Assembly: GCA_965222505.1 (NCBI GenBank) | Contig: OZ244956.1 | Span: 1,488,001-1,552,000 of the forward strand | Origin: G965222505 sp965222505 | GTDB lineage: Bacteria; Bacteroidota; Rhodothermia; Rhodothermales; DATKEJ01 | Length of the DNA: 64,000 nucleotides | Reading direction: 5' to 3' | Part shown: positions 16,985-27,400 of the stretch, in pieces | Layout of the letters: each line of letters opens with the position of its first letter | Position numbering within the stretch: position 1 is the stretch's first letter | Made by a program: the position numbers and the translations under genes | The notes under the pieces: model-generated | The model's input: the letters and a program-made list of their open reading frames with translations, nothing else | The model's database searches: none | Told to the model about the DNA's origin: nothing

Positions 16985-17506
16985 ATGACTATGAATCGAA
17001 CAGCGAATATCCTTGCTTCAATTGGTCTTGCCATTGGCGCATTATTCGGAGTCTCAGGCAGCATATTCACGCAACCCATCGCGCAGATCGCTTTATATCA
17101 GATAAGCAGCGTAGCCCTGACAGCCGCCTGCGCTTTGCTGACGCTCAAATACCTGCGAGATAACAAGGACTATATTGCCACCGGCTTCCTGTTGTTTGCA
17201 ATTGCAGAGGCGGTAATGACTGCTGGAGCGGCATTGGGGCAGGTTGGTGGTCAACCTTCCTTTGCCGCTGGTATGGCTCTTTACGTTCCAGCCTTTCTGT
17301 TCATTAGCATACCAAGAGGATTTCCTTTATGGAGTCGTCTTACGGGCATAGCTGCAACGATTCCCTTCTGCATTGCGGCTTCTAAGATCTACTTAGGTGG
17401 ACAGGCACTGTCAACATCGGTGTTTCCAGGTGCCGGTTATGGATTACTGACAATAACCATAATCGGATGGATACTCACCTTGCTGCGTGAAGGCAACGAA
17501 TCATAG
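16985..17506 (+). CDS. Small integral membrane protein of unknown function
   Basis: 173 residues, or 171 if the second ATG at 16991 is used. At least five hydrophobic segments are visible: IGLAIGALFGVSGSIF, ISSVALTAACALLTL, YIATGFLLFAIAEAVMTAG, GIAATIPFCIAASKI and GYGLLTITIIGWILTLL. No family is recognised. The gene is on the plus strand, against the array, and is embedded between the shared leader and shared right-end sequence described for the inverted-gene cassettes. A purine-rich GGGAGAAA lies 6-13 bases before the start as a possible ribosome-binding region. Confidence 0.55.
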   Translation: MTMNRTANILASIGLAIGALFGVSGSIFTQPIAQIALYQISSVALTAACALLTLKYLRDNKDYIATGFLLFAIAEAVMTAGAALGQVGGQPSFAAGMALYVPAFLFISIPRGFPLWSRLTGIAATIPFCIAASKIYLGGQALSTSVFPGAGYGLLTITIIGWILTLLREGNES

Positions 17507-17676
17507 GAGTCTAAGAATCAACTGGAAAGTACAGTTGGTAAGACGCTTTTATTGCCATGCCCATCCGAAGTGCCAACCCTTTGGGTATGAGCCTCGTGTT
17601 GCCAACCGTTACCGGATAACTCCTTTCGAGCAGACCAGGAATGCTGATGATTTATTCTCAGAGCGGATTCAATGTT

Positions 17677-17802
17677 GTATAACGGACTAAGTTTAGCTGC
17701 GCAGGGCTGGGGGCTCACGATTTCGGTCGTGCACAAAGTCGCACGCACGAAGTCGCAAGTGCAAACAACAACGCCCTGAGTCGGCTAGAACGGTTGTTAT
17801 GC
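17677..17802 (-). repeat. attC 12 (B2 cassette)
   Basis: R'' GCATAAC, R' GTTATAC; left arm TTTAGCTGCGC. Apart from the R' box it reads the same as attC 18. Confidence 0.92.
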
Positions 17803-18058
17803 GGCTAAAGACAGACGCGAACCAAAACCTAACAAGAAACCACGGACAAAGCCAACCGGCAACCCTTCAAGGCCCAACCGCCGACTGGAGAGATGACGAG
17901 ACAGACGGCTCTGGGGACAACAACCCCAATGCCGACCGGCACCGGTTTCAAGTCGCCTCTGGGCCGGCGAGGCCGTCAAGACGGCCCACCCAACCGAAGC
18001 CGCAACGACTGGTTGAGGAGAGCAAAACGTGAGGCCAACCCCAAGCGGCTGGCGTGCC
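17803..18058 (-). repeat. Family-B body, B2
   Basis: Ends GGCTAAAG and GTGCCGC. A minus-strand frame ending SRLSLAA stops at the TAA of R''. Same sequence as B3. Confidence 0.85.
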
Positions 18059-18181
18059 GCATAACGGACTAAGTTCAGGCGCGCAGGGCAACCAGCACAA
18101 GATAACCAACGGCTGGAAATCACACCCGCTGAATTAGGAAAAACACTTAACGCCCTGCGTCGCTTGCAACGGTTGTTATGC
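18059..18181 (-). repeat. attC 13 (DUF433/DUF5615 cassette)
   Basis: R'' GCATAAC, R' GTTATGC; left arm TTCAGGCGCGC. Confidence 0.92.
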
Positions 18182-18215
18182 CGCTGCTTTAGCTCAATGC
18201 ATATATACACCAATC

Positions 18216-18548
18216 TCAATAGAGCATCAAGATTCCTTCCTGTGGACTCCGAACCAAGCTTTCTACTGCTTTGTAGTTTTGGCGCAACAGCTCCTCAATA
18301 TCACCCGTCGTGCAATTGCCACGCCGAATCCAAACGACTTTCGGTGGAAATCCATGTAAAAGACTTAGTGCGTTGAAGTCCGAGTCCTTACTCACGATCA
18401 GGAATCCTTCTCTACGAGCATGCTCCCAAACTTTGTGATCCGCTGCACTCGACATTCCAAGCACTGAAACGTGAGATGATTCAGGATAAAGACCAGCCAG
18501 CAGACCAACCAGGCGTGGTGACAGGTTTTGATCGAAGAGCAGTTTCAT
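18216..18548 (-). CDS. DUF5615 PIN-like toxin
   Basis: 110 residues. It begins MKLLFDQNLSPRLVGLL, the hallmark of DUF5615 (Mut7-C-like PIN) proteins, with the catalytic Asp in FDQNLS. KDSDFNALSLLHG supplies the later acidic pair, and KVVWIRRGNCTTGDIE matches the family's C-terminal strand. It overlaps the upstream DUF433 gene by 4 bases (ATGA). The pair is a known toxin-antitoxin arrangement common in mobile DNA. It is in the canonical cassette orientation. Confidence 0.85.
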   Translation of the reverse strand: MKLLFDQNLSPRLVGLLAGLYPESSHVSVLGMSSAADHKVWEHARREGFLIVSKDSDFNALSLLHGFPPKVVWIRRGNCTTGDIEELLRQNYKAVESLVRSPQEGILMLY

Positions 18549-18769
18549 GCCGTAGCCGCAAACGTGTAGCGTTCACGCTCGGCTGCATATTCGAGGCTGG
18601 CAAGAATATCTTCCCTCTCCAGATACGGAAAGTCCTCTAGAATCTCCTCGTAGCTCATTCCAGAAGCCAAGTAGCTAAGTACGTCATAGACCGTGATTCG
18701 CATGCCACGGATGCAGGGCTTGCCACTGCGCTTGCCTGGTTCGAGCGTGATTCTGTCTTTGTAGCTCAT
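18545..18769 (-). CDS. DUF433 antitoxin
   Basis: 74 residues. DRITLEPGKRSGKPCIRGMRITVYDVLSYLASGMS is the diagnostic DUF433 helix-turn-helix region (usually GKPcirGtRi.v.diL..la.G.s). The remaining helices EEILEDFPYLEREDILASLEYA also fit. It is expected to bind and neutralise the DUF5615 toxin and repress the operon. It is first in the operon. Confidence 0.87.
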   Translation of the reverse strand: MSYKDRITLEPGKRSGKPCIRGMRITVYDVLSYLASGMSYEEILEDFPYLEREDILASLEYAAERERYTFAATA

Positions 18770-18968
18770 GCTTTTGCTGGGTTTAGGAGGCGTTTGAACA
18801 CCGGGCCTGGACCATCTGTTTCTGTAGTTTCAGGAATAAGTGTAGCCAAGAGTATGGAAGCCCCTCTTCTTAGGGCTCCCGTATTCGACTGTGTGCATCC
18901 TAGATTTGAAGAACAAAAAAACCGAAATGGGGCAAGAGTTGGCTGTATGGTTCAATGCCTTTACAGCG

Positions 18969-19092
18969 GCATAACGGCCCAAGTTCAAGTGCGCAGGGCA
19001 ACGAGCAGAAGATAACCAAAGACTGAAAAACATGCCCACCTACCAAAGCCAAAACCCCTAACGCCCTGAGTCGCTTGTAACGGTTGTTAGGC
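18969..19092 (-). repeat. attC 14 (A3 cassette)
   Basis: R'' GCCTAAC, R' GTTATGC; left arm TTCAAGTGCGC. Confidence 0.92.
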
Positions 19093-19375
19093 GGCACCGA
19101 CGGCGACGAACCCACTTACCTTGAAACACGACACCCGAGCACCCCGAAAACGCTGACTGACGCACACACATGCCAGCACCACACCCGCCCGAATCGACGA
19201 CGACGCGAGGAAGTGGCGCACACCCTTCATCTCATCAGTGCGCCGGCACACGCCCACCAAGCACCAGCACCGGAGAGGATCGCCCTGACTGAGAAGGCTT
19301 CTTCATCGAGGCCGACCCCATGAGGTGCCGAGGCAAAGCGTAGCATTGGGGGAGCAGTCTGCGCAGGTGGTGTCC
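19093..19375 (-). repeat. Family-A body, A3
   Basis: Left CGACACCCGAG, middle V1, right GAGAAGGCTTC. Confidence 0.85.
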
Positions 19376-19497
19376 GCATAACGGACCAAGTTTAGCTGCG
19401 CAGGGCAGCCGGCACAAGATACCCACGACCTGCAAAACACAAGGGCCGACAACAGCAAAACCCGCACGCCCTGCGTCAGCTGTAACGGTTGTTATAC
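19376..19497 (-). repeat. attC 15 (BNR lipoprotein cassette)
   Basis: R'' GTATAAC, R' GTTATGC; left arm TTTAGCTGCGC; the right arm has CGCACGCCCTGCGTCAGC, a small variant. Confidence 0.9.
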
Positions 19498-19534
19498 TGC
19501 CCCAGGCCGCTCCCTGCTAAGTTGAAAATACAAA

Positions 19535-20629
19535 CTACTTCCCCGCCCAAGCACGATACTGATATACTCCCCTCTCTGTACCCAAGTAAAGCCGACCCCG
19601 CTCCGCATCCGAGGCTATCGTGTATATCTTCTCCTCCTCTGACAGCGAGGTCTCTACCCTACTCCATGACGCACCACTATCTCGGGTCTCAAGCAGGAAT
19701 GTCTGCCTGTCTTTTCGTACTACCACCCAATACCGATCCGGCAAGCGCTCATCTGCCAACACCGCCGTCACAGTCCCCTGCACACCCAGATCAAGCCATC
19801 GCCAAGTTTCACCACCATCTTGCGTCTTGAATAACCCACCACGCAACCCAATGTGGACTTCCTCTCTGTTAAAGGGGTTGAACGCGATTGCATATACCGC
19901 ATCATCCCCACTCTGTTGAAAAGAGACCAAATCCCAAGTCTGACCGCCATCGTTTGAACGATTCAGCACGGGACTAAAGGTTGTCGTCTCTCCACCGAGC
20001 CAGACTATGTTGGGATCTGCCGGGTGTTGCTCAAGCGCAAATCTAAATGAAGTTCCTTGTGGTGGATGCTCAACCAACTGCCAAGATGCCCCGAAATCTG
20101 TGGACACAAAGCCGGCATCGGCCAAGATGGAGCCTGGCCGATTGAGCAACCGCCATATCCCAGGATAGATTGTTGTCCCATCGTATTCGCTGAAACGTCC
20201 CATGCCCGTGACGGCATAAGACCAAGAGCGTCCACCATCTAGGCTACGGAAAACCGTAGGCTCGTCTATACTGCGCCGCATACTTGAGACTGCTAGAATG
20301 TGGTCCGCATCATCAAAGCTGACGACAAAGTCGGTTAGACGCTGAAATCCGTGCACCTGTGGAGAAGCAAGAGAATCCCAGATGGCACTTTCGTCCTGAG
20401 TGTTGAGCCGCCAAAGTTGCTGGATTTGATTTCGGAATAGGTTGGCACTGGAATTGTAGGCAATGATGTAAAGATATGGTGGGTGAATAAGGAGTTGGGT
20501 AACGACTTTAGTGTTGGGGCCGATGTTGGTCCAGGTGGGTTCGGGAGTATCCAAAGCGGTGTCACAACCGGCGAGGGGTGTACACAGGTAGGCAATACAA
20601 ACACAAGATGTTATCAAAAGTCGAGACAT
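19535..20629 (-). CDS. Lipoprotein with Asp-box (BNR/Vps10-like) beta-propeller
   Basis: 364 residues. The N-terminus has a lipoprotein signal with lipobox LAGC (Cys22). The mature part contains at least five Asp-box motifs (S/T-x-D-x-G-x-x-W): SLDGGRSW, STDFGASW, SNDGGQTW, TQDGGETW and TRDSGASW. These mark a sialidase-like or sortilin-like beta-propeller. No sialidase arginine triad is obvious, so it is probably a binding or scaffold propeller, not a glycosidase. It occupies a whole cassette in canonical orientation and ends close to attC 15. Confidence 0.8.
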   Translation of the reverse strand: MSRLLITSCVCIAYLCTPLAGCDTALDTPEPTWTNIGPNTKVVTQLLIHPPYLYIIAYNSSANLFRNQIQQLWRLNTQDESAIWDSLASPQVHGFQRLTDFVVSFDDADHILAVSSMRRSIDEPTVFRSLDGGRSWSYAVTGMGRFSEYDGTTIYPGIWRLLNRPGSILADAGFVSTDFGASWQLVEHPPQGTSFRFALEQHPADPNIVWLGGETTTFSPVLNRSNDGGQTWDLVSFQQSGDDAVYAIAFNPFNREEVHIGLRGGLFKTQDGGETWRWLDLGVQGTVTAVLADERLPDRYWVVVRKDRQTFLLETRDSGASWSRVETSLSEEEKIYTIASDAERGRLYLGTERGVYQYRAWAGK

Positions 20630-20755
20630 GCTTTTTGAGGCAAACGAATCATTCTTAAGCTGTGATCAATCAGGGTAGGAACGTACTGAGGAATGTACAG
20701 ATCGGGCAAGTCAAATCGGCCTCCCCATTGAAGAAAATGAGTACGCTGGTGGGCA

Positions 20756-20880
20756 GTATAACGGCCCCAGTTTAGCCGACCTGGGCTGAGGGGAAACCAT
20801 GAAAGAACGGCAGAAAGTCGCACGCACGAAGTCGCAAATTAAACCCTAACGCCCTGTGTCGCCTGGTACGGTTGTTATAC
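20756..20880 (-). repeat. attC 16 (FkbM cassette)
   Basis: R'' GTATAAC, R' GTTATAC; left arm TTTAGCCGACC. Confidence 0.92.
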
Positions 20881-21107
20881 GCCATAGCTCAGCACACCAA
20901 ACTTGGACAAGAAACTTTGACTAGCACTTTCGGGCACTGCCTGCCAATATAGTCTCTTGCAGCTTGCCTTGATTTACTAGAAACCTAAACTTATAGTACC
21001 CTCAGTTCCTTTTTTCCCGTTCGCCTCACCTCGTTTACTCGACGTGCTATAACGATACCGTTCACCACCGATTCCAACTATCGAAAGGCCCTGATTGCAT
21101 TTGTTCT

Positions 21108-21890
21108 ATGCCACCGTATCAACTCCGAAAACTCTTCCTGCGCCTTATCATTTCTTTGCCGGTGCCAAGCATCTTGCTTCGTTTCCTCCGCTTTTTCATC
21201 CGGACCAAGGCCGGGGAAAACTTCGGTGATATCTCCATCAACGGTGAGCTAAGATTCCTCAAGGTACATGCCCCAGCCTGTATCACCATTTTTGATGTCG
21301 GAGCACATGTCGGTACTTGGACCCAGCATGCTTTGAGCATCAACCCTGAAGCTCAGATCCATTGCTTTGAGCCCATGCCTGATGCCTTCGAGCAACTACA
21401 GGCACGCAACTTCGGATCAAATGTAACGTGCAACCGGGTGGGACTTTCGAGTACTGTACAGGAGGCCGCATTATACACAAAGTCGATGTCGTTGTACGAT
21501 AAACGAATGCCTGGACATGAGCCGAGTAGCGAGCCAATATCTGTCAAGCTGAGTACGCTAGGGGTCTATTGTAGGAACAATAATATTGATATGATTGACC
21601 TACTCAAAGTCGATGCCGAAGGCCATGACTATGCCATCCTCCAAGGCGGCCGAGACTTGATCGAAGCAGGACGAATCCGGCGCATTCAGTTTGAGTATGG
21701 TCCCTATAATATCTATGCACATGTCTTATTGCGGGATTTTTTCATGTTCTTTGAGGGCTTACCCTACACGCTCTACCAACTCATGCCGAAAGGAATACTC
21801 AAGGTACCTACGTATGATTTACGGCTAGAGAACTTTGTCTACAAGAATTTTGTAGCGTTACATGACTCGGTAGATGCTCGAGATATGTGA
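21108..21890 (+). CDS. FkbM-family SAM-dependent methyltransferase
   Basis: 260 residues. The SAM-binding motif I is FDVGAHVGTWTQHAL and the following acidic strand is IHCFEPMPDAFEQL. IDLLKVDAEGHDYAILQGG is the characteristic FkbM signature. The N-terminal 40 residues are hydrophobic and basic, as in family members next to glycan loci. The likely role is O-methylation of a sugar or small molecule. It lies on the plus strand while two minus-strand gene remnants fill the rest of the same cassette, so this cassette has probably fused from more than one source. Confidence 0.83.
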   Translation: MPPYQLRKLFLRLIISLPVPSILLRFLRFFIRTKAGENFGDISINGELRFLKVHAPACITIFDVGAHVGTWTQHALSINPEAQIHCFEPMPDAFEQLQARNFGSNVTCNRVGLSSTVQEAALYTKSMSLYDKRMPGHEPSSEPISVKLSTLGVYCRNNNIDMIDLLKVDAEGHDYAILQGGRDLIEAGRIRRIQFEYGPYNIYAHVLLRDFFMFFEGLPYTLYQLMPKGILKVPTYDLRLENFVYKNFVALHDSVDARDM

Positions 21891-21913
21891 TAAAGGACAG
21901 TAAACCCAAGTAT

Positions 21914-22228
21914 TCAGGACTTGGAGAAGCAGTAGAAAGCATACGGATGGTGTATGCGAGGTAAGTGATTCAGGAGGGTAGCATGCTGAATGGAGTTAAT
22001 ACTGATACTAACTCCTCCGTCTTTATTACAACGCTGAACTTTCTTATACTGAATAACGGCTGCTTTCACACGGCGCAAACTTGCATCATAGCCCAATATT
22101 TTTTCTTCTCGACGAGAAGGAGTATAAATCCAGGCATGAGGATTTCCTATTGCATCTAATATGAAGTGATTTGTAAGGCATTCTATTGTCGATTCGCTCG
22201 GTATCTTTGATGGAACAGGTCGGAGCAT
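21914..22228 (-). CDS. Hypothetical protein, possibly truncated
   Basis: 104 residues beginning LRPVPSKIPSESTIECLTNHF. A conserved-looking block, TPSRREEKILGYDASL..VKAAVIQYKKVQR, ends PYAFYCF. It reads like part of a larger DNA- or nuclease-associated protein that I cannot name. The stop falls only 23 bases after the convergent FkbM gene, so the 3' part may have been lost. It follows the interrupted gene 22384-24218 in the same direction and could have been its operon partner. Confidence 0.4.
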   Translation of the reverse strand: MLRPVPSKIPSESTIECLTNHFILDAIGNPHAWIYTPSRREEKILGYDASLRRVKAAVIQYKKVQRCNKDGGVSISINSIQHATLLNHLPRIHHPYAFYCFSKS

Positions 22229-22700
22229 TTGGAGATTATTTTATGGGTAACTCTTGCGAAGCTAGCCCAAGTTCTATATTCCATTCCACGTGTGGAAGAT
22301 AAGCAATTCTAAGAAGTACTTAAGGGTACGGCTCCGGAGCCTCCTATGCCTTAAGAAATTGTTATTTTGATCTGCAACACATCTCATCTACAAAGCCAGC
22401 ATATAGTTTCATGTTTGATCAGCCTATATTTGTGTTTTGGGTGTTTACGGATTGAGAAACGATAAGGAAAAAAACCAAACTCCCTTGCCATTTGACGGTA
22501 CTTTACATCTCTACCGTCTATCCTTCGCCTAACCGTGCTTCGATCAAACCAGGGACCATTGGCTGGATTTGCTTCGTGATATAGAATTATTTTACCATCG
22601 ACTTCTATTACAGATGTCGCTCCAACTTTTGGCTGAGAGGGAATTACAACGTAAGGACCACATACACGGTGATATTGGCCGTCAGCACGAAAGAACGGGG

Positions 22701-24025
22701 GTAGTGTTTCATAAAGTGTGTCAAAGGGATCCGGCTCATAGATCCAGTCGGAGTCGGTCACCGAAGATAATTGATAGCTGCGACAAGGTCATATTCCAGT
22801 TGTGAATCGGTCGCTTCCACTTGGTCGTGACCTCCTCCTGAACCAAGTACAGCAGCTTCATCAGGGCATCATCGGAACTGAAGGCCCCCTTTGTCTTCGT
22901 CACCTTTCTCAGTTGCCGGTGGAAGCCCTCAATAATATTAGTCGTGTAGATTACGCGACGGATCTCAGGTGCATAGGCAAAATAAACCGAGAGACGTGGC
23001 CAGTTTCTACGCCAAGAGTCGATGACGACCGGATACTTGCTACCCCAACGGGCTTCGAGTTTATCTAGGTTGTGCTCGGCGGCCTCAAGGGTTCGAGCCT
23101 TGTAAATCTGTTTCAGATCCTGCATGAACGCCTTGACATCCTTCCAGGCGATGTACTTTCTGCTATTTCGGATCTGATGTACGATGCAGAGTTGTACTTG
23201 CGTCTGAGGGAAGATGCTTTCAATGGCATCGGCGAAACCTGAAAGGTTGTCGATGCAAGCAATGAAGATATCCTCGACGCCCCGATTCTTGAGATCGGTC
23301 AAGACCTGTAACCAAAACTTCGCGCCTTCATTCTCGCCGATGTAAAGGCCCAAGAGTTCCTTGTAGCCTTCCTGGTTTAGGCCAATAATACAGTAGATGG
23401 CCTTGGTCACTACCCGGCCCTCATGGCGGACTTTGTAGTGGATAGCATCAAGCCAAACAAAGGGGTAAACCGACTCCAAGGGCCGGTCACGCCACTGCTG
23501 AAGCAAGGGCAGAATCTTATCGGTGACCCGGCTAATGGTCGCCGTCGAGACTTCTAGGTCATACATCTCAGCCAGGTAGTCCCGGATGTCGCCATAGCTG
23601 GATCCGCGAGCGTATAGGGCGATGATCTGTCGGTCGAGATCCGTTCCCAGTCGGCCTTGCCGTTTGGCAATGATCTGGGGATCGAAACTGGCATTACGAT
23701 CTCTCGGAGTTTTGATCTCAACTTGGCCAAGAGCCGTCTTGACGGTTTTCTTGCTTTTGCCATTACGGCGATTCTTCGGCCCCGGCTCATCGAGATGGAC
23801 ATCGAGTTCGGCCTCCAGGGTTTCTTCGAGGAATTCCTTGATCAGGGGTGTCAGTACGCCATCTGAACCAAGCAATGTGCCGCCAGCTTGGAGCTTCTCT
23901 TTAGCCAGTTGCTTAAATTGATCGAAATCGAAGGTGTTGTTTTGGGGTTTTCTTCTTGGGCTCATGGTGTGTTAGGGTTGGGTTGTTAAGAATAAACCCT
24001 TTGACACACTTTATGAAACACCCTC
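22701..24025 (-). mobile_element. IS256-family insertion sequence, copy 2
   Basis: 1325 bp and apparently the same sequence as 15381-16705. It is flanked by the 9-bp direct repeat AGAACGGGG at 22692-22700 and 24026-24034. It splits a minus-strand hypothetical gene. Two near-identical copies 7.3 kb apart in the same orientation could recombine and delete the region between them. Confidence 0.92.
22736..23965 (-). CDS. IS256-family transposase, copy 2
   Basis: 409 residues with the same translation as the gene at 15416-16645, including all three catalytic acidic residues. Identity of the two copies points to recent transposition. Confidence 0.93.
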   Translation of the reverse strand: MSPRRKPQNNTFDFDQFKQLAKEKLQAGGTLLGSDGVLTPLIKEFLEETLEAELDVHLDEPGPKNRRNGKSKKTVKTALGQVEIKTPRDRNASFDPQIIAKRQGRLGTDLDRQIIALYARGSSYGDIRDYLAEMYDLEVSTATISRVTDKILPLLQQWRDRPLESVYPFVWLDAIHYKVRHEGRVVTKAIYCIIGLNQEGYKELLGLYIGENEGAKFWLQVLTDLKNRGVEDIFIACIDNLSGFADAIESIFPQTQVQLCIVHQIRNSRKYIAWKDVKAFMQDLKQIYKARTLEAAEHNLDKLEARWGSKYPVVIDSWRRNWPRLSVYFAYAPEIRRVIYTTNIIEGFHRQLRKVTKTKGAFSSDDALMKLLYLVQEEVTTKWKRPIHNWNMTLSQLSIIFGDRLRLDL

Positions 24026-24251
24026 AGAACGGGGCATCTTCCAAATAAATCTCGGTCCCTTCTCTATATGGCTTGAATAAATTCCCACCCTTAATAAGGT
24101 TTATGTGTTTCTCGGTGAGTCCAAACATGCAATGCTCTTCACATTCTTCAAGAAACCATGTGCGCCAATAATCGCGTCCATCATGGTGAACAACAGATGC
24201 TTCTACACTCCAGGGCATTGTATAGTTACCATGTTTATAGTTCCAAAGACC

Positions 24252-24376
24252 GTATAACGGCCCAAGTTTAGCTGCACAGGGCTGGGGGCACAACCCTTAC
24301 TCGGCCGAAAAGTCACATGCACGAAGTCGCAAGCGGAAACCCCAATGCCCTGGGTCGGCTGGAACGGTTGTTATAT
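24252..24376 (-). repeat. attC 17 (five-gene defence cassette)
   Basis: R'' ATATAAC, R' GTTATAC; left arm TTTAGCTGCAC. The R'' ATATAAC is unique in the window and matches the ATATAAC at the far end of the same cassette (33610). Confidence 0.92.
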
Positions 24377-24421
24377 GGCATTGGGCGCAATTAGCATAAA
24401 GGTACAACCCATACTGAGGAG

Positions 24422-27400
24422 CTACTGATCAATGCCTAGCGATTCCTGCACAATTTTGCCATCAATCATACGAATGTAGTGCGGGAAAGGATTAACAGGA
24501 AACACACCGACAGGAGCCACGACAAAGATTTGATCAAAACGAATGGATAAATCTCCTTCTGTTAATAGTTCTACAAGGGCATTACGGCGTTCCTTATCGA
24601 ATCCTGCCATTGGTTCATCAAGAAAAATGAAGCCTGGGCTTGCGCCCCGCTCCTGCGGGAGGGCTGCAAGCGCGAAGCCGAGGCGCAAAGCGAGGGAGAA
24701 CTGATCCTGTGTAGCTCCGGAGTATATCTCCTTCTCAATGTATTCCTGGGCTTGCGCATCCCACACTCTGATTTTGTATGTGTCATCGTCAAGCTCTGCA
24801 TCATGATAGCGACCCGCTGTGAGCATAGGCAGCATCCCGCGCATATATTCCATCGTTCGTGGCAGAACTGCCTGAAGAATGTTATCGCGGACGCGGTTCA
24901 GGATAGGACCCGCCCCTCCGGAGATGGCTTTTTGCTTTTCAAGCTCCTGGACTTCGTCCGCACAAGTTGCCTCATCAAGTGTACTGCCCTCTATCCCCAA
25001 ATCACCTTCTAGTTGCGCCTGCTGATCCCGATAGTTTTGAATCTTGGTAAACAAGTCCATCCTCTTATTCTCAAGCGGCTCTAGATCGTTTGATGTCACG
25101 TCCGGAAACTCAGGAAAGAGCCTCCCTATTTCATCACGGCTAAGGGGTTCAGGAGGCGTTGCTTCCAACTCTTCGACGAGGCTGCGTGCCTCTTCGAGAT
25201 AGGCTGTTTTCCGAGACGAAGCTTGGTCCGCTCTCTCATGTGCCCTCGCGGTGTTGTCGGCGGCTTCGGCGTGTTCTGCATCAAGCTCTTGGCGATTGTA
25301 TGTGCTCAGCTTTGCCTGGAGCGCTCCTTTCAGGGCGGCTTCTGATTCCAGATCAAGCACGTCCGGCAAAAGATCCTGTAGCCTCCCAAGGGCTTGCATT
25401 TCATGATGCCGCTGCGTGATTCTTTCTTCATCCACTGCAATGTTTCGTCGTACGTCGTGTAGCTTCTCTTGCAAGTCCTTGCGACTCGCTATCCTTTCTT
25501 CCAAATGCTTTACCTTTTGATCAAGGGCTGCTTTCTTGCTCACAAGCTGTGAACGCGCCTCGGTAGCTCGGTCTGGGAGATCGTACGCCTCTACGGCTCC
25601 TTCGAGAGCGCGCCATACGGCCCCGACCTTGCCCTCTAACTTTCCCTGATCATTGGCCAGCTTTTGCATACATGCGCCGGCTGCATCGATATCTTCGATC
25701 TGGCTCAGTTGCAAACGGGCCAGGTCTTCCCGAATCCTTCCTTCGTCGCCCTCTATCTGCGCTACCAGACTCATGACTCCACGCTCGCAGCGGCGTTCAA
25801 ACTCTTCAGCTTCCTTCACGGCTTCTCTGAGCTGTGTGAGCGTCCCGCCCTTCGGCAAGGTCGCTTCGATCTCTGTGACCAACCGTTCTGCGTCTTGAGT
25901 CTCTTGTGGCACTTGCCATCCCAACTCCGAGAGTTGATTAAGCAGTTCTTGCATATTAGGAGCTTCTTTACCCATCAGAGTCTCCTGGCGAATCATTTCG
26001 TCCCGAGCCAGCTGTTCACGCTCCACCTTCTCCTTGTCCGCTAGTTTTCTTTCAACCACGGCTTTCCGGTGGCGTGATCGCCCGACAATAGTCAGGGCCA
26101 GCCCAATAAGTGTAACCACGGCTGAAGTTGCAGCGAAGAAAATATTGACTGTAAAGAAAAGGCCAACTCCTACAAGACCTACGATCAACACTGTTGCTCC
26201 TGCTCCGAGCAGCATCATGGCACGCTGCACGTTCTGCTCCGCGACGCGAAATGCTTGATCAGCCGTTGTTGCTTTTTTCTGTAGACCAGCAATGATCTGG
26301 TCCCCTTGGGACCGAATTTTCTCCTCTGCTTTGGCCTGTATCCACTTTCGCAAAATACTGATTCGTTGCGCATTATCGTGCTTTTCCTTTACTTGTGCTA
26401 AGGCTTTTTGCGTTGCATGGTGCTTTTCTCTCTCGGCTGCGACCCCGCTCCGGCGTTCTTCCAGTTGTTCCCAGGCGGAAACAATGCGAACAAGAGAAGA
26501 TTGTCGGTCTTCGATATGTTTTAGATCAGCTTCAAGTTGCTCGAGTTGCTCAAGCTGCCCGTCGATATTGAATAGCTCTTCTAGCTCCCGACGAATTGCA
26601 GGTAGGGTTTCCTGCTCTAACGTTTTCAATTCATCAAGGTCCTGCTTGATACGTCCTGCCTCTTCTATACCCCGGCGCGCCGATGCTCTGGTTTCGGCAA
26701 TGCGCTCGATAAGACCGAGAGCGTGGTCTAATGCCCCAATGAACTCAATCTGTTTACTTAACTCATCGCGCTGCCTAGCATGTTCCTGGGCTTCTTTCTT
26801 AGCCTGCCCGGCTTCCGTTTTGGCCTGTTCCACGTCATCTAGCCGGGCATGAATGGTGGCCAGCAGACGCTTCTTACAAACCGCCTCATATTCATCCTCG
26901 GCCTGTCCATGCTGCCGAATCACTGTCACTAGTCGATACCTCTTCTTTGCGTTTTCAAGTGTGAGTTCGTGCTGAGATTTCCATCGGAAGTTACCTTTGA
27001 GCATCGTAATGCGATCCAGATCGAGAAGCTTGAGCAGGATAGCCTCTCGTTTCCCCTTGCCGAGTTCTTCGAGTTGGCCAAGTTTTTTTTGCTGGACGAA
27101 GGCAGAAGCCAGCAGAGCCTCGGAGTCGAGACCGCTTAATTGCACCAACAGTTCTCTATTTACCTTTGAAATGCCGCGGACTTCTTCCACAGTACCGTCT
27201 GCATCCTGAATGAGCAGTCGTGCATCATTCTGACGCCCCCTTTTCAAGCGACGCTCCACTGTCAGCTGCAGATCTGCCAATGTAATGACCAATTCAATCG
27301 TTGCTGTGTCTTCCCCTATCTTGATCAAACTTTCCATTGATCCTCTGCCGCCCCCACGCATCACTAGACCATTGCCATACAGCGCAGTATAGATAGCCTC

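Larger units (their letters stand above)
22384..24218 (-). pseudogene. Hypothetical gene interrupted by IS256-family element
   Basis: The gene starts at 24218 (MPWSVEASVVHHDGRDY) and runs to EDAPF at the insertion point. It resumes at 22700 with FRADGQYHRVCGPYV and ends at 22384. Removing the IS and one 9-bp target repeat (AGAACGGGG) restores one uninterrupted frame of about 170 residues, reading EDAPFFRADGQ across the junction. The product is not recognised. It contains a proline-rich IPSQPKVG region and ends with a basic, Cys-containing tail (HETICWLCR). Confidence 0.65.
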
